Below are positions 8,476 through 16,980 of a stretch of DNA of 55,915 bases, piece after piece. Below the pieces are notes generated by a model. The model made no database searches and was not told the origin of the DNA. It saw nothing but the letters and a program-made list of their open reading frames with translations. The DNA is taken from assembly GCA_016779945.1 (NCBI GenBank), contig JADHMR010000005.1, positions 1 to 55,915 on the forward strand, written 5' to 3'. Position 1 is the first letter of the stretch. Each line of letters starts with the position of its first letter. This DNA is from Bacteroidia bacterium. Lineage in GTDB: Bacteria > Bacteroidota > Bacteroidia > NS11-12g > UBA9320. The position numbers and the translations under genes were made by a program.

Positions 8476-10341
8476 ATGAAATCAGCCTTTGCTGTATTGT
8501 TAATACTTTGCCTTTATAGCCATTTAATGGCTCAGGTGATCCATGCTGATTTTTCAGAGGTGGATGACTCTAGTATGGTGATTGGGTTAGATTCTGTCGA
8601 TATTTTTTCTAAGAGTATCTCGCCCAATGAAGAGCTCATTGCTCAAGTTTTCTTAAAAACAAATCCGTTTCAGACCTATGCAGAATTACTTCAAAAACAG
8701 AGTGGCGTATTTATAAGAAGCGATGGCTATGGTGTCTTAAGTACACCATCCTTTAAGGGCCTAGGGACAATGCAAATGCCAATTATAATTAATGGGGTCA
8801 ATATGCAGAGTAGCATGAATGGAACTATGGATTTAAGTTTGATTGATGCAATTCATTTTAAGAATGCACAATTTGGATCCTCCGATTTGCAAACACTTGG
8901 TTCACCATCTTTGGGAGCAGGTGTTGCTATGGATTCAGATTTATCTAACGAAGGGGTAGATATTAATCTGAGTTATAGTAATCTTAGAGAACTTGGCTTA
9001 GGTGCCAAGTATTCATTTGTAAAAAAACGATTTAAGTATGCGTTAAGTACTTCATTTGTGAATTCTCAAAATAGGATAAGCCTTAAGCCCTACGAATTGG
9101 ACAGTATACTTACTAATACAGATATTCAAAGATTCAGTCTTATTCAAAATATGGCCTTTGATTTGACCTCCAAAAGCAGTATCCAATCCATGTTGTATTT
9201 TTTAAATGCAGATCGTGGAATCCCACCATCGATTGGTGAAAACAATCAAAATCGCCAGCAAGACAATAACATTGTTCATCTTTTCACCTACAGAAATAAG
9301 CTGAATTCAAATACAAGTTTGAAGATTTCAAATCAACTATCTCATGAAAAAATACATTTTTTTTTAAGTAAAAATAATATCCAAACAAATAACCAGGTAA
9401 GTAACATTAATACAAACATTAGTTTGATGCAAAAAATCTCGCATAAAACGGAACTTTTGATAAATGTTCAAAATCAACGAGCATATTATAGCTCTGATGC
9501 GTTAATAAATAGAGTTACTTGGAACCGAATACTTGCTTCATACGAATTGACTAAAAAATTTGACAAAGGAAGTGTGAAATTTGTTCAAGGTATCGTAAAC
9601 TGGAACAATCAATGGGCTATGAATGCTGGTCTTAATGGCAAAATATTATTTAATAAATTCTATTCATTAAAGGGTGAATTGCAAAAAGTATATCGCTTAC
9701 CGGTGCTTAATGAATTGTACTGGTATCAACCAAGTGAGGCCGTTGGAAATTTAGCCTTAAAACCTGAAGAAGGTTATAAATTAGATTTTGGACTAGCTTA
9801 TTCAGATAAAAAAGCTAGTATTCAAATTAATCCGCATATTGGTTTTTTTAAAAATTGGATTCAATGGATTGGATTACCAAATTCACCTCAAAATATCAGT
9901 CAAGTCTTAGTAAGTGGGGCAGTATTAAATGCTTCATATTCATACCCAATTAATGGTTATAAATTCATAGTACGTTCAAATATGCACTACGTTAGATCAG
10001 TTTATCGGTTTGATGATAAGAATACCCTTAGACAAAATAAACAACTCATCTTCACTCCAAGGTTTACCAGCAATCTAACTTTTAGTGTGATAGAAGAAAA
10101 CTTCGGGTTATTTGGAAATATTCAGTTTGTAGGTAAGAATTACGTAGCAACAGATAACTATTCTTATATTGATGCTTATTACCTAGTTGACATAGGAGGA
10201 TACTATAATCATTCAAAAATCAGATTGGGTTGTTCAATAACCAATATTATGAATACGCCATATTTTACAAAACCAAGAACGCCACTACCTGGAACAACAA
10301 TCAAACTAACATTAAATTATCAAATTAAAACCCAGCCATGA
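8476..10341 (+). CDS. btuB: BtuB-like TonB-dependent cobalamin receptor
   Basis: A 621-residue outer-membrane receptor from ATG 8476, chosen because it opens directly with a signal peptide (MKSAFAVLLILCLYSHLMAQ). An in-frame ATG at 8386 lies within the riboswitch expression region and would prepend 30 charged and aromatic residues. The plug is visible: SGVFIRSDGYGVLSTPSFKG, then PIIINGVNMQSSMNGTMDLS. Barrel strands follow, with YRLPVLNELYW and a typical C-terminal end. The length fits BtuB better than larger SusC proteins. The cobalamin riboswitch directly upstream and a BtuG-like gene in the same operon support B12 or corrinoid as substrate. The next gene overlaps by 4 nt. Confidence 0.85.
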   Translation: MKSAFAVLLILCLYSHLMAQVIHADFSEVDDSSMVIGLDSVDIFSKSISPNEELIAQVFLKTNPFQTYAELLQKQSGVFIRSDGYGVLSTPSFKGLGTMQMPIIINGVNMQSSMNGTMDLSLIDAIHFKNAQFGSSDLQTLGSPSLGAGVAMDSDLSNEGVDINLSYSNLRELGLGAKYSFVKKRFKYALSTSFVNSQNRISLKPYELDSILTNTDIQRFSLIQNMAFDLTSKSSIQSMLYFLNADRGIPPSIGENNQNRQQDNNIVHLFTYRNKLNSNTSLKISNQLSHEKIHFFLSKNNIQTNNQVSNINTNISLMQKISHKTELLINVQNQRAYYSSDALINRVTWNRILASYELTKKFDKGSVKFVQGIVNWNNQWAMNAGLNGKILFNKFYSLKGELQKVYRLPVLNELYWYQPSEAVGNLALKPEEGYKLDFGLAYSDKKASIQINPHIGFFKNWIQWIGLPNSPQNISQVLVSGAVLNASYSYPINGYKFIVRSNMHYVRSVYRFDDKNTLRQNKQLIFTPRFTSNLTFSVIEENFGLFGNIQFVGKNYVATDNYSYIDAYYLVDIGGYYNHSKIRLGCSITNIMNTPYFTKPRTPLPGTTIKLTLNYQIKTQP

Positions 10342-12005
10342 AAAGAAAAATTATTCAATTATTAAGTATATTACTTTTTTTAAATAGCTATGCCCAATAT
10401 GATCACACAAGGGTATATTCCACATTTGATAATATACCGTTATCCAAGTCTGACACCTTTAATAATGGTGCTGATTTAAGCGGTGGTTTTGCTCATTTCG
10501 GAAGAAATTGGACAAATTCGTACATGCCTGATTGGGGCAGCTGGTCAGGTTGGGCTCTAAGTAATATGACTGATACATTAACTCCGGGATACCAAAACCA
10601 GTATAGTGCTATTCCAGGTCATGGTGTAAGCCATACCAACAATTATATGGTTAGTTACGGAAATACCTTTATCAAATTAGATTCGTCTACTGATATTTCA
10701 GGGGCTTATTTTACCAACAGTACCTATGTATATTTAGATCTCATGAATGGGGGTGATTTTAGCAAAAAATTTGGTGGCGAAAATGGAGACGATCCTGATT
10801 ATTTTAGCGTTAAATTTTATTCTTACCTAATGGGAGAATTGGTAGACTCTACAACGTTATATCTGGCAGATTTTAGGTTTTCAGATAACTCTGAGGACTA
10901 CATTTTAAACGATTGGACTTATGTAGATTTTAACAATGATGTTGACGTAGATATTAGAATAGATAGTATAGCTATCAAATATGAGAGCTCAGATACTGGA
11001 TCATTTGGTATCAATACACCCACTTATTTGTGTATGGATGATTTTAATGCCATTAGTACCGCAGAGGTAATGCCAAAAATGATACGATTTGATGAGGATA
11101 CATTTTATAATGGAAGCGACGGTGCCGGTGGGTTTAATGTTAGTCATTTGTTTTTTCCTAATAACTACAACAACACTTGGGGTAGTTGGTCGGGTTGGAG
11201 TGTTAGCTCTATGTATGATGACGTTACTCCTGGATATACTAATCAGTATTCCTCTGTAAGAAGAATCATGTCAACCATACCAGAATCTGACTGGTATTTT
11301 GAGTCCGTTCATTTCGTAAACAATGGTCAGAAAAATACAGTTCGTTCACCTTATTTTAATGATGCTGATGAAGGGATATTTGGACTAGTAAGACTACCTG
11401 TTCCTGTTCAGTTTCACATCACTAATGCTACTTATGCTGCCTTAGACATGAGAGATGGGAGTGCTTTTAGTAAAAAATTTGGTGGGGATAGTGGTGACGA
11501 ACCCGATTTTTTTAGGTTGCTTGTCAAGAGTGTGTCTGCTTCAAATGATATTCTCAATATTGATACCATTTACTTGGCGGATTTTCGTTTTGATGACAAC
11601 ACTCAGGATTATATCTTGGATGAATGGGAAATGGCTGAAATAGTGCCTTGTGATCGGGTAGATTTTGAGTTGCAATCATCAGATGTTGGACAATATGGAA
11701 TGAATACACCTGCCTATTTCTGCTTGTCATTGGCTCAGAGTTTAACCAATTCTGTTACCAATAAAACACTTCCTCAATTAAATGTTTACCCAAATCCTAC
11801 CCAAAATATTTTGAACATTTTAACAGATAAATCCATTCAACGAATTGAATTAATCTCAGCAGATGGTAGAATTGTTGCAAACACAAAAGATAAAATTGTA
11901 TCAAATAAATATTCATTTGATGTTTCTAGTTTAGTAACTGGTGTTTATTTTGCTAAGATTTATACATCCAATGGAACATCTATTTCAAAATTCATAAAAC
12001 AATGA
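10338..12005 (+). CDS. tandem DUF4465 surface protein with T9SS sorting domain
   Basis: A 555-residue secreted protein: signal peptide to about residue 19 (LLFLNSYAQ), then two copies of the same domain. Copy 1 (about 20-240) has GSWSGWALSNM, FSKKFGGENGDDPDYF and LADFRFSDNSEDYILNDW; copy 2 (about 245-465) has GSWSGWSVSSM, FSKKFGGDSGDEPDFF and LADFRFDDNTQDYILDEW. This is the DUF4465 pattern. The last ~75 residues (VYPNPTQNIL ... GVYFAKIY) are a T9SS type A sorting domain, so the protein should be exported and attached to the surface. It lies inside the B12 riboswitch operon with 4-nt overlaps on both sides, so a role in corrinoid capture is likely but inferred. Confidence 0.8.
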   Translation: MKRKIIQLLSILLFLNSYAQYDHTRVYSTFDNIPLSKSDTFNNGADLSGGFAHFGRNWTNSYMPDWGSWSGWALSNMTDTLTPGYQNQYSAIPGHGVSHTNNYMVSYGNTFIKLDSSTDISGAYFTNSTYVYLDLMNGGDFSKKFGGENGDDPDYFSVKFYSYLMGELVDSTTLYLADFRFSDNSEDYILNDWTYVDFNNDVDVDIRIDSIAIKYESSDTGSFGINTPTYLCMDDFNAISTAEVMPKMIRFDEDTFYNGSDGAGGFNVSHLFFPNNYNNTWGSWSGWSVSSMYDDVTPGYTNQYSSVRRIMSTIPESDWYFESVHFVNNGQKNTVRSPYFNDADEGIFGLVRLPVPVQFHITNATYAALDMRDGSAFSKKFGGDSGDEPDFFRLLVKSVSASNDILNIDTIYLADFRFDDNTQDYILDEWEMAEIVPCDRVDFELQSSDVGQYGMNTPAYFCLSLAQSLTNSVTNKTLPQLNVYPNPTQNILNILTDKSIQRIELISADGRIVANTKDKIVSNKYSFDVSSLVTGVYFAKIYTSNGTSISKFIKQ

Positions 12006-12943
12006 GACTAGGAGCTTTAATAATCATATTTTTTCAAATACTATCGTATGCTCAGTTCGATGGGCCAGGTGGAGAGGAGGGGAGTAAATCAATTTCAAAA
12101 GATAACTCCTCAATTATTGGCTGGGCTACAGGAGCTCAATTGTTCAGGGGACCTATGCAAATTAATGATACTGCCTTGGGGTTAGCTTCAGTGGGAAACA
12201 AAACTAGTGCTCTTGGTCCGTGTGATGGTGATGTTGTTAGTCTTGGAGATGGAGGTTCAATCATTCTCTCTTTTAGTCAACCTATTTTGAATAGGAAGGG
12301 ATATGATTTTGCTACTTTTGAAAATGGGTTTCAAATAGGGTTTTCTTATTATTTAGAACTTGCTCATGTAGAAGTAAGTAAAGATGGGATAGCATATAAA
12401 CGTTTTCCAAATCAAAGTTTAACAGATACTGATTTTCAAACCAATAATTTTAGTTATACAGACCCCTATAATCTAGAAAACTTAGCGGGCAAACATCAAG
12501 CACCCTATGGAACATTATTTGATATTGACGAATTGGGTTTTGATACCATAAATTATATCAGATTGATTGATGTGGTTGGGAGTGTGAACGATAGTTTTGG
12601 AACAAAAGACAGTAAAGGTCGAATGATAAATGATCCTTTTCCTAGTCCTTTTGAAAGTTGTGGTTTCGATTTAGATGCCGTAGCAATTGTAAATGGTGAG
12701 TTGTTAAATATCGAAAAACAAGTACTGCAGGGAATAAACGTTTACCCAACACTAGTAGATCGAAATATACCAATTCGTATTGATGCTCCAGCTCTTTCTG
12801 ATATTTCAATAATAGATTTAACTGGTAGAAAAGTAAACTTTTTACGCAACCAAAATGAGATTTATATTTCCTCTATAGGTACGTATTTCGTAAATATTTC
12901 TTATCAAGGTAAATCATACACACAAAAGGTTTGCGTAAGATAG
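12002..12943 (+). CDS. B12-operon cell-surface protein with T9SS-type tail
   Basis: A 313-residue protein with a short signal peptide (IIIFFQILSYAQ) and a body of about 210 residues containing GWATGAQLFRG, SLGDGGSIILSF, YDFATFENGF, LELAHVEVSKDG, IRLIDVVGSV and ESCGFDLDAVAIVN. The end (INVYPTLVDRN ... GTYFVNISYQGKSYTQKVCV) resembles a T9SS sorting domain. I recognise this type only as a cell-surface protein found beside BtuB-like receptors in Bacteroidota; its ligand is unknown to me. It overlaps the DUF4465 gene by 4 nt and the next gene by 13 nt, so it belongs to the riboswitch-controlled operon. Confidence 0.65.
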   Translation: MRLGALIIIFFQILSYAQFDGPGGEEGSKSISKDNSSIIGWATGAQLFRGPMQINDTALGLASVGNKTSALGPCDGDVVSLGDGGSIILSFSQPILNRKGYDFATFENGFQIGFSYYLELAHVEVSKDGIAYKRFPNQSLTDTDFQTNNFSYTDPYNLENLAGKHQAPYGTLFDIDELGFDTINYIRLIDVVGSVNDSFGTKDSKGRMINDPFPSPFESCGFDLDAVAIVNGELLNIEKQVLQGINVYPTLVDRNIPIRIDAPALSDISIIDLTGRKVNFLRNQNEIYISSIGTYFVNISYQGKSYTQKVCVR

Positions 12944-13926
12944 TTGTCATATTAGTTAGCTTAGTGCTGCTTTCAGGGTGTAAGGATCAAGAAAGTAAAC
13001 CTCAAATAACTTTTTTGGAGTCGGGTGTCATGATTGCAAACCAAGGAAACTTTGGTTGGGGAGAAGGAACTCTAACACTGTACAATCCCGATGACAATAC
13101 CGTTCAGAATGACGTTTTTCAGAATATTAATGATAAAAGTTTAGGCAATGTATTTCAATCAATTACTCGCATAAATGGACTTTATTATTTTGTAATAAAT
13201 AACTCGGGTAAGATTATAGTCACTGATTCTGCTTTTTTACAGATTGGACAAATAGATGGACTCATATCTCCGCGTTATCTGTATCCCATAACCGACACAA
13301 AAGCATACGTTACCGATTTATATGCTGATGCTATATCCGTGATTGATTTGAATTTAAATAAAGTAACGAAATCCATTCCAGTAAAAGGGTGGTCTGAAAA
13401 GGGTGTTGTAAAGGGTGATATTTTTTGGTTTACAGTTACGGGGTCGAATAAAATATATGGTGTAGATATAAATACAGACAATGTTATTGATAGTTTGGAT
13501 GTGGGCAATTCTCCAGAATCAATCGTTTTGGATAATAGTGATCGTATTTGGGTTATATGTAAAGGTGATAAAGACATGAAAGCCATGCTAGTCCGATTTG
13601 ATATTTCTGATGAGTCAGCAGAATTTCAAATTGAGCTAGAAAATACACCAACAGGTTTAGTTTTTGATCAGTTTAATAATGTACTTTACTTTCTGAATAA
13701 TGGTTTATGGTCAATGAAACCTAATGAAACATTACCAAATTTAATATACGATGGAGAAGGTAAAACCTTTTACGCTTTGGAGATTAATCCGAGTAATGGA
13801 GATTTATATGTTTCCGATATTGTAGATTTTGTGAGTAACAGTTCGATATTAAGATTTGATAAAAATGGTGATTTAATCAATCAATTTTATGCTGGAATTA
13901 TCGCTGGAGATTTCTTTTTTCAGTAG
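12931..13926 (+). CDS. BtuG-like beta-propeller lipoprotein (DUF5074/YncE type)
   Basis: About 331 residues, probably initiated at TTG 12931, which overlaps the previous gene by 13 nt; no ATG exists before the signal sequence. The lipoprotein signal is VILVSLVLLSGCKDQE. The body has propeller-like repeats (VMIANQGNFGWGEGTLTLYNP, KAYVTDLYADAISVIDL, NKIYGVDINTDNVIDSLDVG, DLYVSDIVDF). The N-terminal ANQGNFG...GTLTLYNP block matches the style of DUF5074/YncE proteins such as BtuG, which binds cobalamin very tightly and caps BtuB in gut Bacteroides. Position at the end of the riboswitch-btuB operon strongly supports that role, though direct B12 binding is inference. Confidence 0.75.
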   Translation: MRKIVVILVSLVLLSGCKDQESKPQITFLESGVMIANQGNFGWGEGTLTLYNPDDNTVQNDVFQNINDKSLGNVFQSITRINGLYYFVINNSGKIIVTDSAFLQIGQIDGLISPRYLYPITDTKAYVTDLYADAISVIDLNLNKVTKSIPVKGWSEKGVVKGDIFWFTVTGSNKIYGVDINTDNVIDSLDVGNSPESIVLDNSDRIWVICKGDKDMKAMLVRFDISDESAEFQIELENTPTGLVFDQFNNVLYFLNNGLWSMKPNETLPNLIYDGEGKTFYALEINPSNGDLYVSDIVDFVSNSSILRFDKNGDLINQFYAGIIAGDFFFQ

Positions 13927-13956
13927 GATATAAGTTAGACGATTATCTTCGCAACT

Positions 13957-15771
13957 CTGAATGGATTTAAGAACATATATGCATTAGCTAGACCTTATTC
14001 ATCACGTTTAGCACAATTTTTTGGTTTTAACTTGCTGACCTCGATGTTCAATGTCTTGAGTATTGCCATGATTATTCCTTTTCTAGAGTTGATTTTTTAT
14101 GGTGATAAATCACAATTGAATGCGGTAGAATTATCGTCAGACCCAAATTCTTGGATGGCATATTTCAATTATTTAATGGGTGCTAAAATCAATGAACTTG
14201 GTCAACAATCAGCTCTAATTTATTTTTCGATAGGAATCGTAATTGCATTCTTCTTAAAGAACCTTGCTCTTTATTTGTCATTTTATAATCTAGCTTATGT
14301 GAGAAGTGCTGTTGTAAGAGATATTCGTGAGCAGATTTACAATCATTTATTGCGACTACCCTTGAGTTATTTTAATAAAGAAAAAAGGGGAGACACCATG
14401 TCTAGATTCACCAACGATGTGAAAGAAGTGGAATGGAGTCTTTTGGGTGTAGTTGAACTATACTTCAAGCATCCACTGGCAATATTTATTCCACTTGTCG
14501 TACTATTTGTGATGAGTTATAAGCTAACTTTATTTGTAATTGTGGTCTTGCCTATGAGTGGTTTTTTAATCAGCAGAATCGGAAAGAAATTAAAAAATGC
14601 CGCACAAGCTGGTCAAGAGAAATTATCGGATGTTTTATCTCATCTCGAGGAAAGTTTACACGGTATTAAAATAATTAAAGCATTTAGTGCCTCTGGAGAT
14701 AAACAAGAAAAATTCAAGGATTTGAATGATGATCATTTCAGACAAATGGTTCGACTTAATCGAAAAGAATTTTTAGCTTCTCCGCTTAGTGAATTTATGG
14801 CGAGTATTGTATTAAGTAGTATTTTAATATATAGTGGTTCATTGATACTTTCTGACAATTCATCACTACCACCGTCTGTGCTAATAGGTTATATTGCTAT
14901 ATTTTCACAACTCATTCCACCTGCAAAAGGCATATCTGAAGCCTTTTTTAGATTAAAAAAAGGAGCAGCTTCGATGGGTAGAATCAATGAGATTTTGGCA
15001 AGTAATCAAGAGATTGATAATCATGGAACCAAAGATACCTCATTTAAGGATTGCATTAAATTAACGAATGTATCTTTTGGATATACAGATACCCTTGTTT
15101 TGAAGAATATTAATCTAGAGATAAAGAAAGGAGATACTGTAGCTTTGGTGGGTCCTTCGGGAGGAGGTAAATCTACATTAGTAGACTTGATACCCCGTTT
15201 TCATGAACTAAATGAGGGTGAGATAACAATCGACGGAAGGGATATATCAAAAATAGACTTGTCATCACTACGAAGCTTAATGGGTATCGTAACACAAGAT
15301 GCTATACTTTTTAACGATTCAGCAGCCAATAACATTAAAATGGGTGATCATTATTTGTCTGGTGATCAGTTATTAGATGCTGCTAAAATTGCCAATGCTC
15401 ATACGTTTATCAAAAACTTAGCTGAGGGATACAATACAAACTTGGGAGAGAAGGGAACCAACTTGAGTGGTGGTCAACGACAACGAATGAGTATTGCACG
15501 AGCCGTAGCCAAAGAGCCTCCATTGCTTATTTTAGATGAAGCCACAAGTGCTCTGGATACAGAAAGCGAGAAGATGGTTCAAGATGCATTAGAAAAGGTG
15601 ATGCAAAACCGGACCAGTATTGTTATAGCCCATCGACTAAGTACTATTCAAAAAGCGGATAAAATTGTGGTATTAGACAAAGGTGAAATTGCAGAACAAG
15701 GAACACACGAAGAACTAATTTCTCAAAATGGTATTTACAAAAAATTAGTGGATCTTCAAACCTTCGGTTAG
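13957..15771 (+). CDS. ABC exporter, fused membrane and ATPase domains (MsbA-like)
   Basis: A half-transporter of about 604 residues. The N-terminal membrane domain has about six helices (e.g. LTSMFNVLSIAMIIPFLELI, ALIYFSIGIVIAFFLK). The ATPase domain has Walker A GPSGGGKST, signature LSGGQRQRMS, Walker B LLILDEATSALD and the H-loop IVIAHRLST. Function is export of lipid, polysaccharide or drug; MsbA-like lipid flipping is possible but not proven. The start is problematic: the coding frame is open back to 13939 and the sequence NGFKNIYALARPYSSRL belongs to the protein, but there is no ATG in frame. A CTG at 13957 or a TTG at 14032 are the visible choices. ATG 13961 is in another frame and would join if one A were missing at about 13969. 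Confidence 0.9.
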   Translation: MNGFKNIYALARPYSSRLAQFFGFNLLTSMFNVLSIAMIIPFLELIFYGDKSQLNAVELSSDPNSWMAYFNYLMGAKINELGQQSALIYFSIGIVIAFFLKNLALYLSFYNLAYVRSAVVRDIREQIYNHLLRLPLSYFNKEKRGDTMSRFTNDVKEVEWSLLGVVELYFKHPLAIFIPLVVLFVMSYKLTLFVIVVLPMSGFLISRIGKKLKNAAQAGQEKLSDVLSHLEESLHGIKIIKAFSASGDKQEKFKDLNDDHFRQMVRLNRKEFLASPLSEFMASIVLSSILIYSGSLILSDNSSLPPSVLIGYIAIFSQLIPPAKGISEAFFRLKKGAASMGRINEILASNQEIDNHGTKDTSFKDCIKLTNVSFGYTDTLVLKNINLEIKKGDTVALVGPSGGGKSTLVDLIPRFHELNEGEITIDGRDISKIDLSSLRSLMGIVTQDAILFNDSAANNIKMGDHYLSGDQLLDAAKIANAHTFIKNLAEGYNTNLGEKGTNLSGGQRQRMSIARAVAKEPPLLILDEATSALDTESEKMVQDALEKVMQNRTSIVIAHRLSTIQKADKIVVLDKGEIAEQGTHEELISQNGIYKKLVDLQTFG

Positions 15772-15857
15772 AATACAAATAAATTGAAAACTTATCTAAT
15801 TATCAGATTAAGATTAGTAGGTAAAAATATGTAATATTGCCTCAAAATTTATAATAA

Positions 15858-16925
15858 ATGAATCATACGATTAAACCTGGAGTAGCAACAGGAGATGAAG
15901 TTCAAGCCATTTTTGCTTATGCAAAAGAGAAAGGATTTGCTCTTCCTGCTGTAAATGTTACAAGTTCAAGTACAGTTAATTCAGTAATGGAAACTGCAGC
16001 AAAATTAAATTCCCCTGTAATTATTCAATTTAGTAATGGCGGAGCACAATTTTTTGCAGGAAAAGGACTAAGCAATGAGAACGAAAAAGCTGCAATTAAG
16101 GGTGGTATAGCAGGAGCAAAACACGTTCATGAACTTGCGGAAGCATATGGAGCTACCGTTATTCTTCATACTGATCATGCAGCAAAAAAATTATTGCCAT
16201 GGATTGATGGATTATTAGATGCAAGTGAAAAACATTTTGCCGAAACGGGTAAACCATTATACAGTTCTCACATGATTGATTTATCCGAGGAGCCTATTGA
16301 GGAAAATATTGAAATTTGTAAAACATACCTCGAACGAATGAGTAAGATGGGTATTACATTAGAAATTGAGTTGGGAATTACAGGTGGTGAGGAAGATGGA
16401 GTTGATAATACAGATGTGGATAGTAGTAAATTATATACACAGCCTAGTGAAGTAGCCTACGCATACGAGGAGCTTATGAAAGTAAGTCCAAGATTCACTG
16501 TAGCAGCAGCGTTTGGTAATGTTCACGGAGTATACAAACCGGGTAATGTGAAATTAACCCCAATCATACTCAAAAATTCGCAAGATTACATTCAGGAAAA
16601 TTATAGTACGGGTCACAATCCTATTGATTTTGTATTTCATGGAGGATCAGGTTCCACATTGGAAGAAATTCGTGAGGGAATTTCGTATGGAGTTATAAAA
16701 ATGAATATTGATACTGACTTACAATATGCATTTACAGAAGGAGTGAGGGATTATGTTCTTACCAAAAAAGATTACTTGTTATCTCAAATTGGTAACCCAG
16801 ATGGTGCAGACCAACCAAATAAAAAACACTATGATCCAAGAAAGTGGGTTAGAGAAGGAGAATTAACATTCATCAGCAGATTAGAAAAAGCCTTTGCCGA
16901 TTTGAATAATGTAAATTCATTATAG
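15858..16925 (+). CDS. fbaA: class II fructose-bisphosphate aldolase
   Basis: A 355-residue zinc-dependent aldolase of glycolysis and gluconeogenesis, splitting fructose-1,6-bisphosphate to two triose phosphates. Visible markers: FALPAVNVTSSSTVN at the N-terminus, ILHTDHAAKK near residue 100 (Asp and Zn-binding His), EIELGITGGEEDGVDN near 171, VHGVYKPGNVKL near 222 (Zn His), FHGGSGS near 262 and KMNIDTDLQYAF near 285. The length matches the long class IIA (E. coli FbaA type). A near-consensus TAATATTG at 15832-15839 may be its promoter. A strong bidirectional terminator follows. Confidence 0.95.
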   Translation: MNHTIKPGVATGDEVQAIFAYAKEKGFALPAVNVTSSSTVNSVMETAAKLNSPVIIQFSNGGAQFFAGKGLSNENEKAAIKGGIAGAKHVHELAEAYGATVILHTDHAAKKLLPWIDGLLDASEKHFAETGKPLYSSHMIDLSEEPIEENIEICKTYLERMSKMGITLEIELGITGGEEDGVDNTDVDSSKLYTQPSEVAYAYEELMKVSPRFTVAAAFGNVHGVYKPGNVKLTPIILKNSQDYIQENYSTGHNPIDFVFHGGSGSTLEEIREGISYGVIKMNIDTDLQYAFTEGVRDYVLTKKDYLLSQIGNPDGADQPNKKHYDPRKWVREGELTFISRLEKAFADLNNVNSL

Positions 16926-16940
16926 TTACTCAAATAAAAT

Positions 16941-16978
16941 ATAAAAAATCCTCCACATTATGTGGGGGATTTTTTTTA
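16941..16978. terminator. bidirectional rho-independent terminator between fbaA and cbs
   Basis: The stem AAAAAATCCTCCACA pairs with TGTGGGGGATTTTTT (one wobble) around the loop TTA, followed by more T. It has A-rich and T-rich flanks, so it can serve the plus-strand aldolase gene and the converging minus-strand gene that ends at 16981. Confidence 0.9.
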
Positions 16979-16980
16979 TG

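Noticed and set aside
14032-14034. TTG 14032 as start of the ABC exporter
   Set aside because: The frame is open for about 30 more codons upstream and these encode a normal exporter N-terminus (IYALARPYSSRLAQFF).
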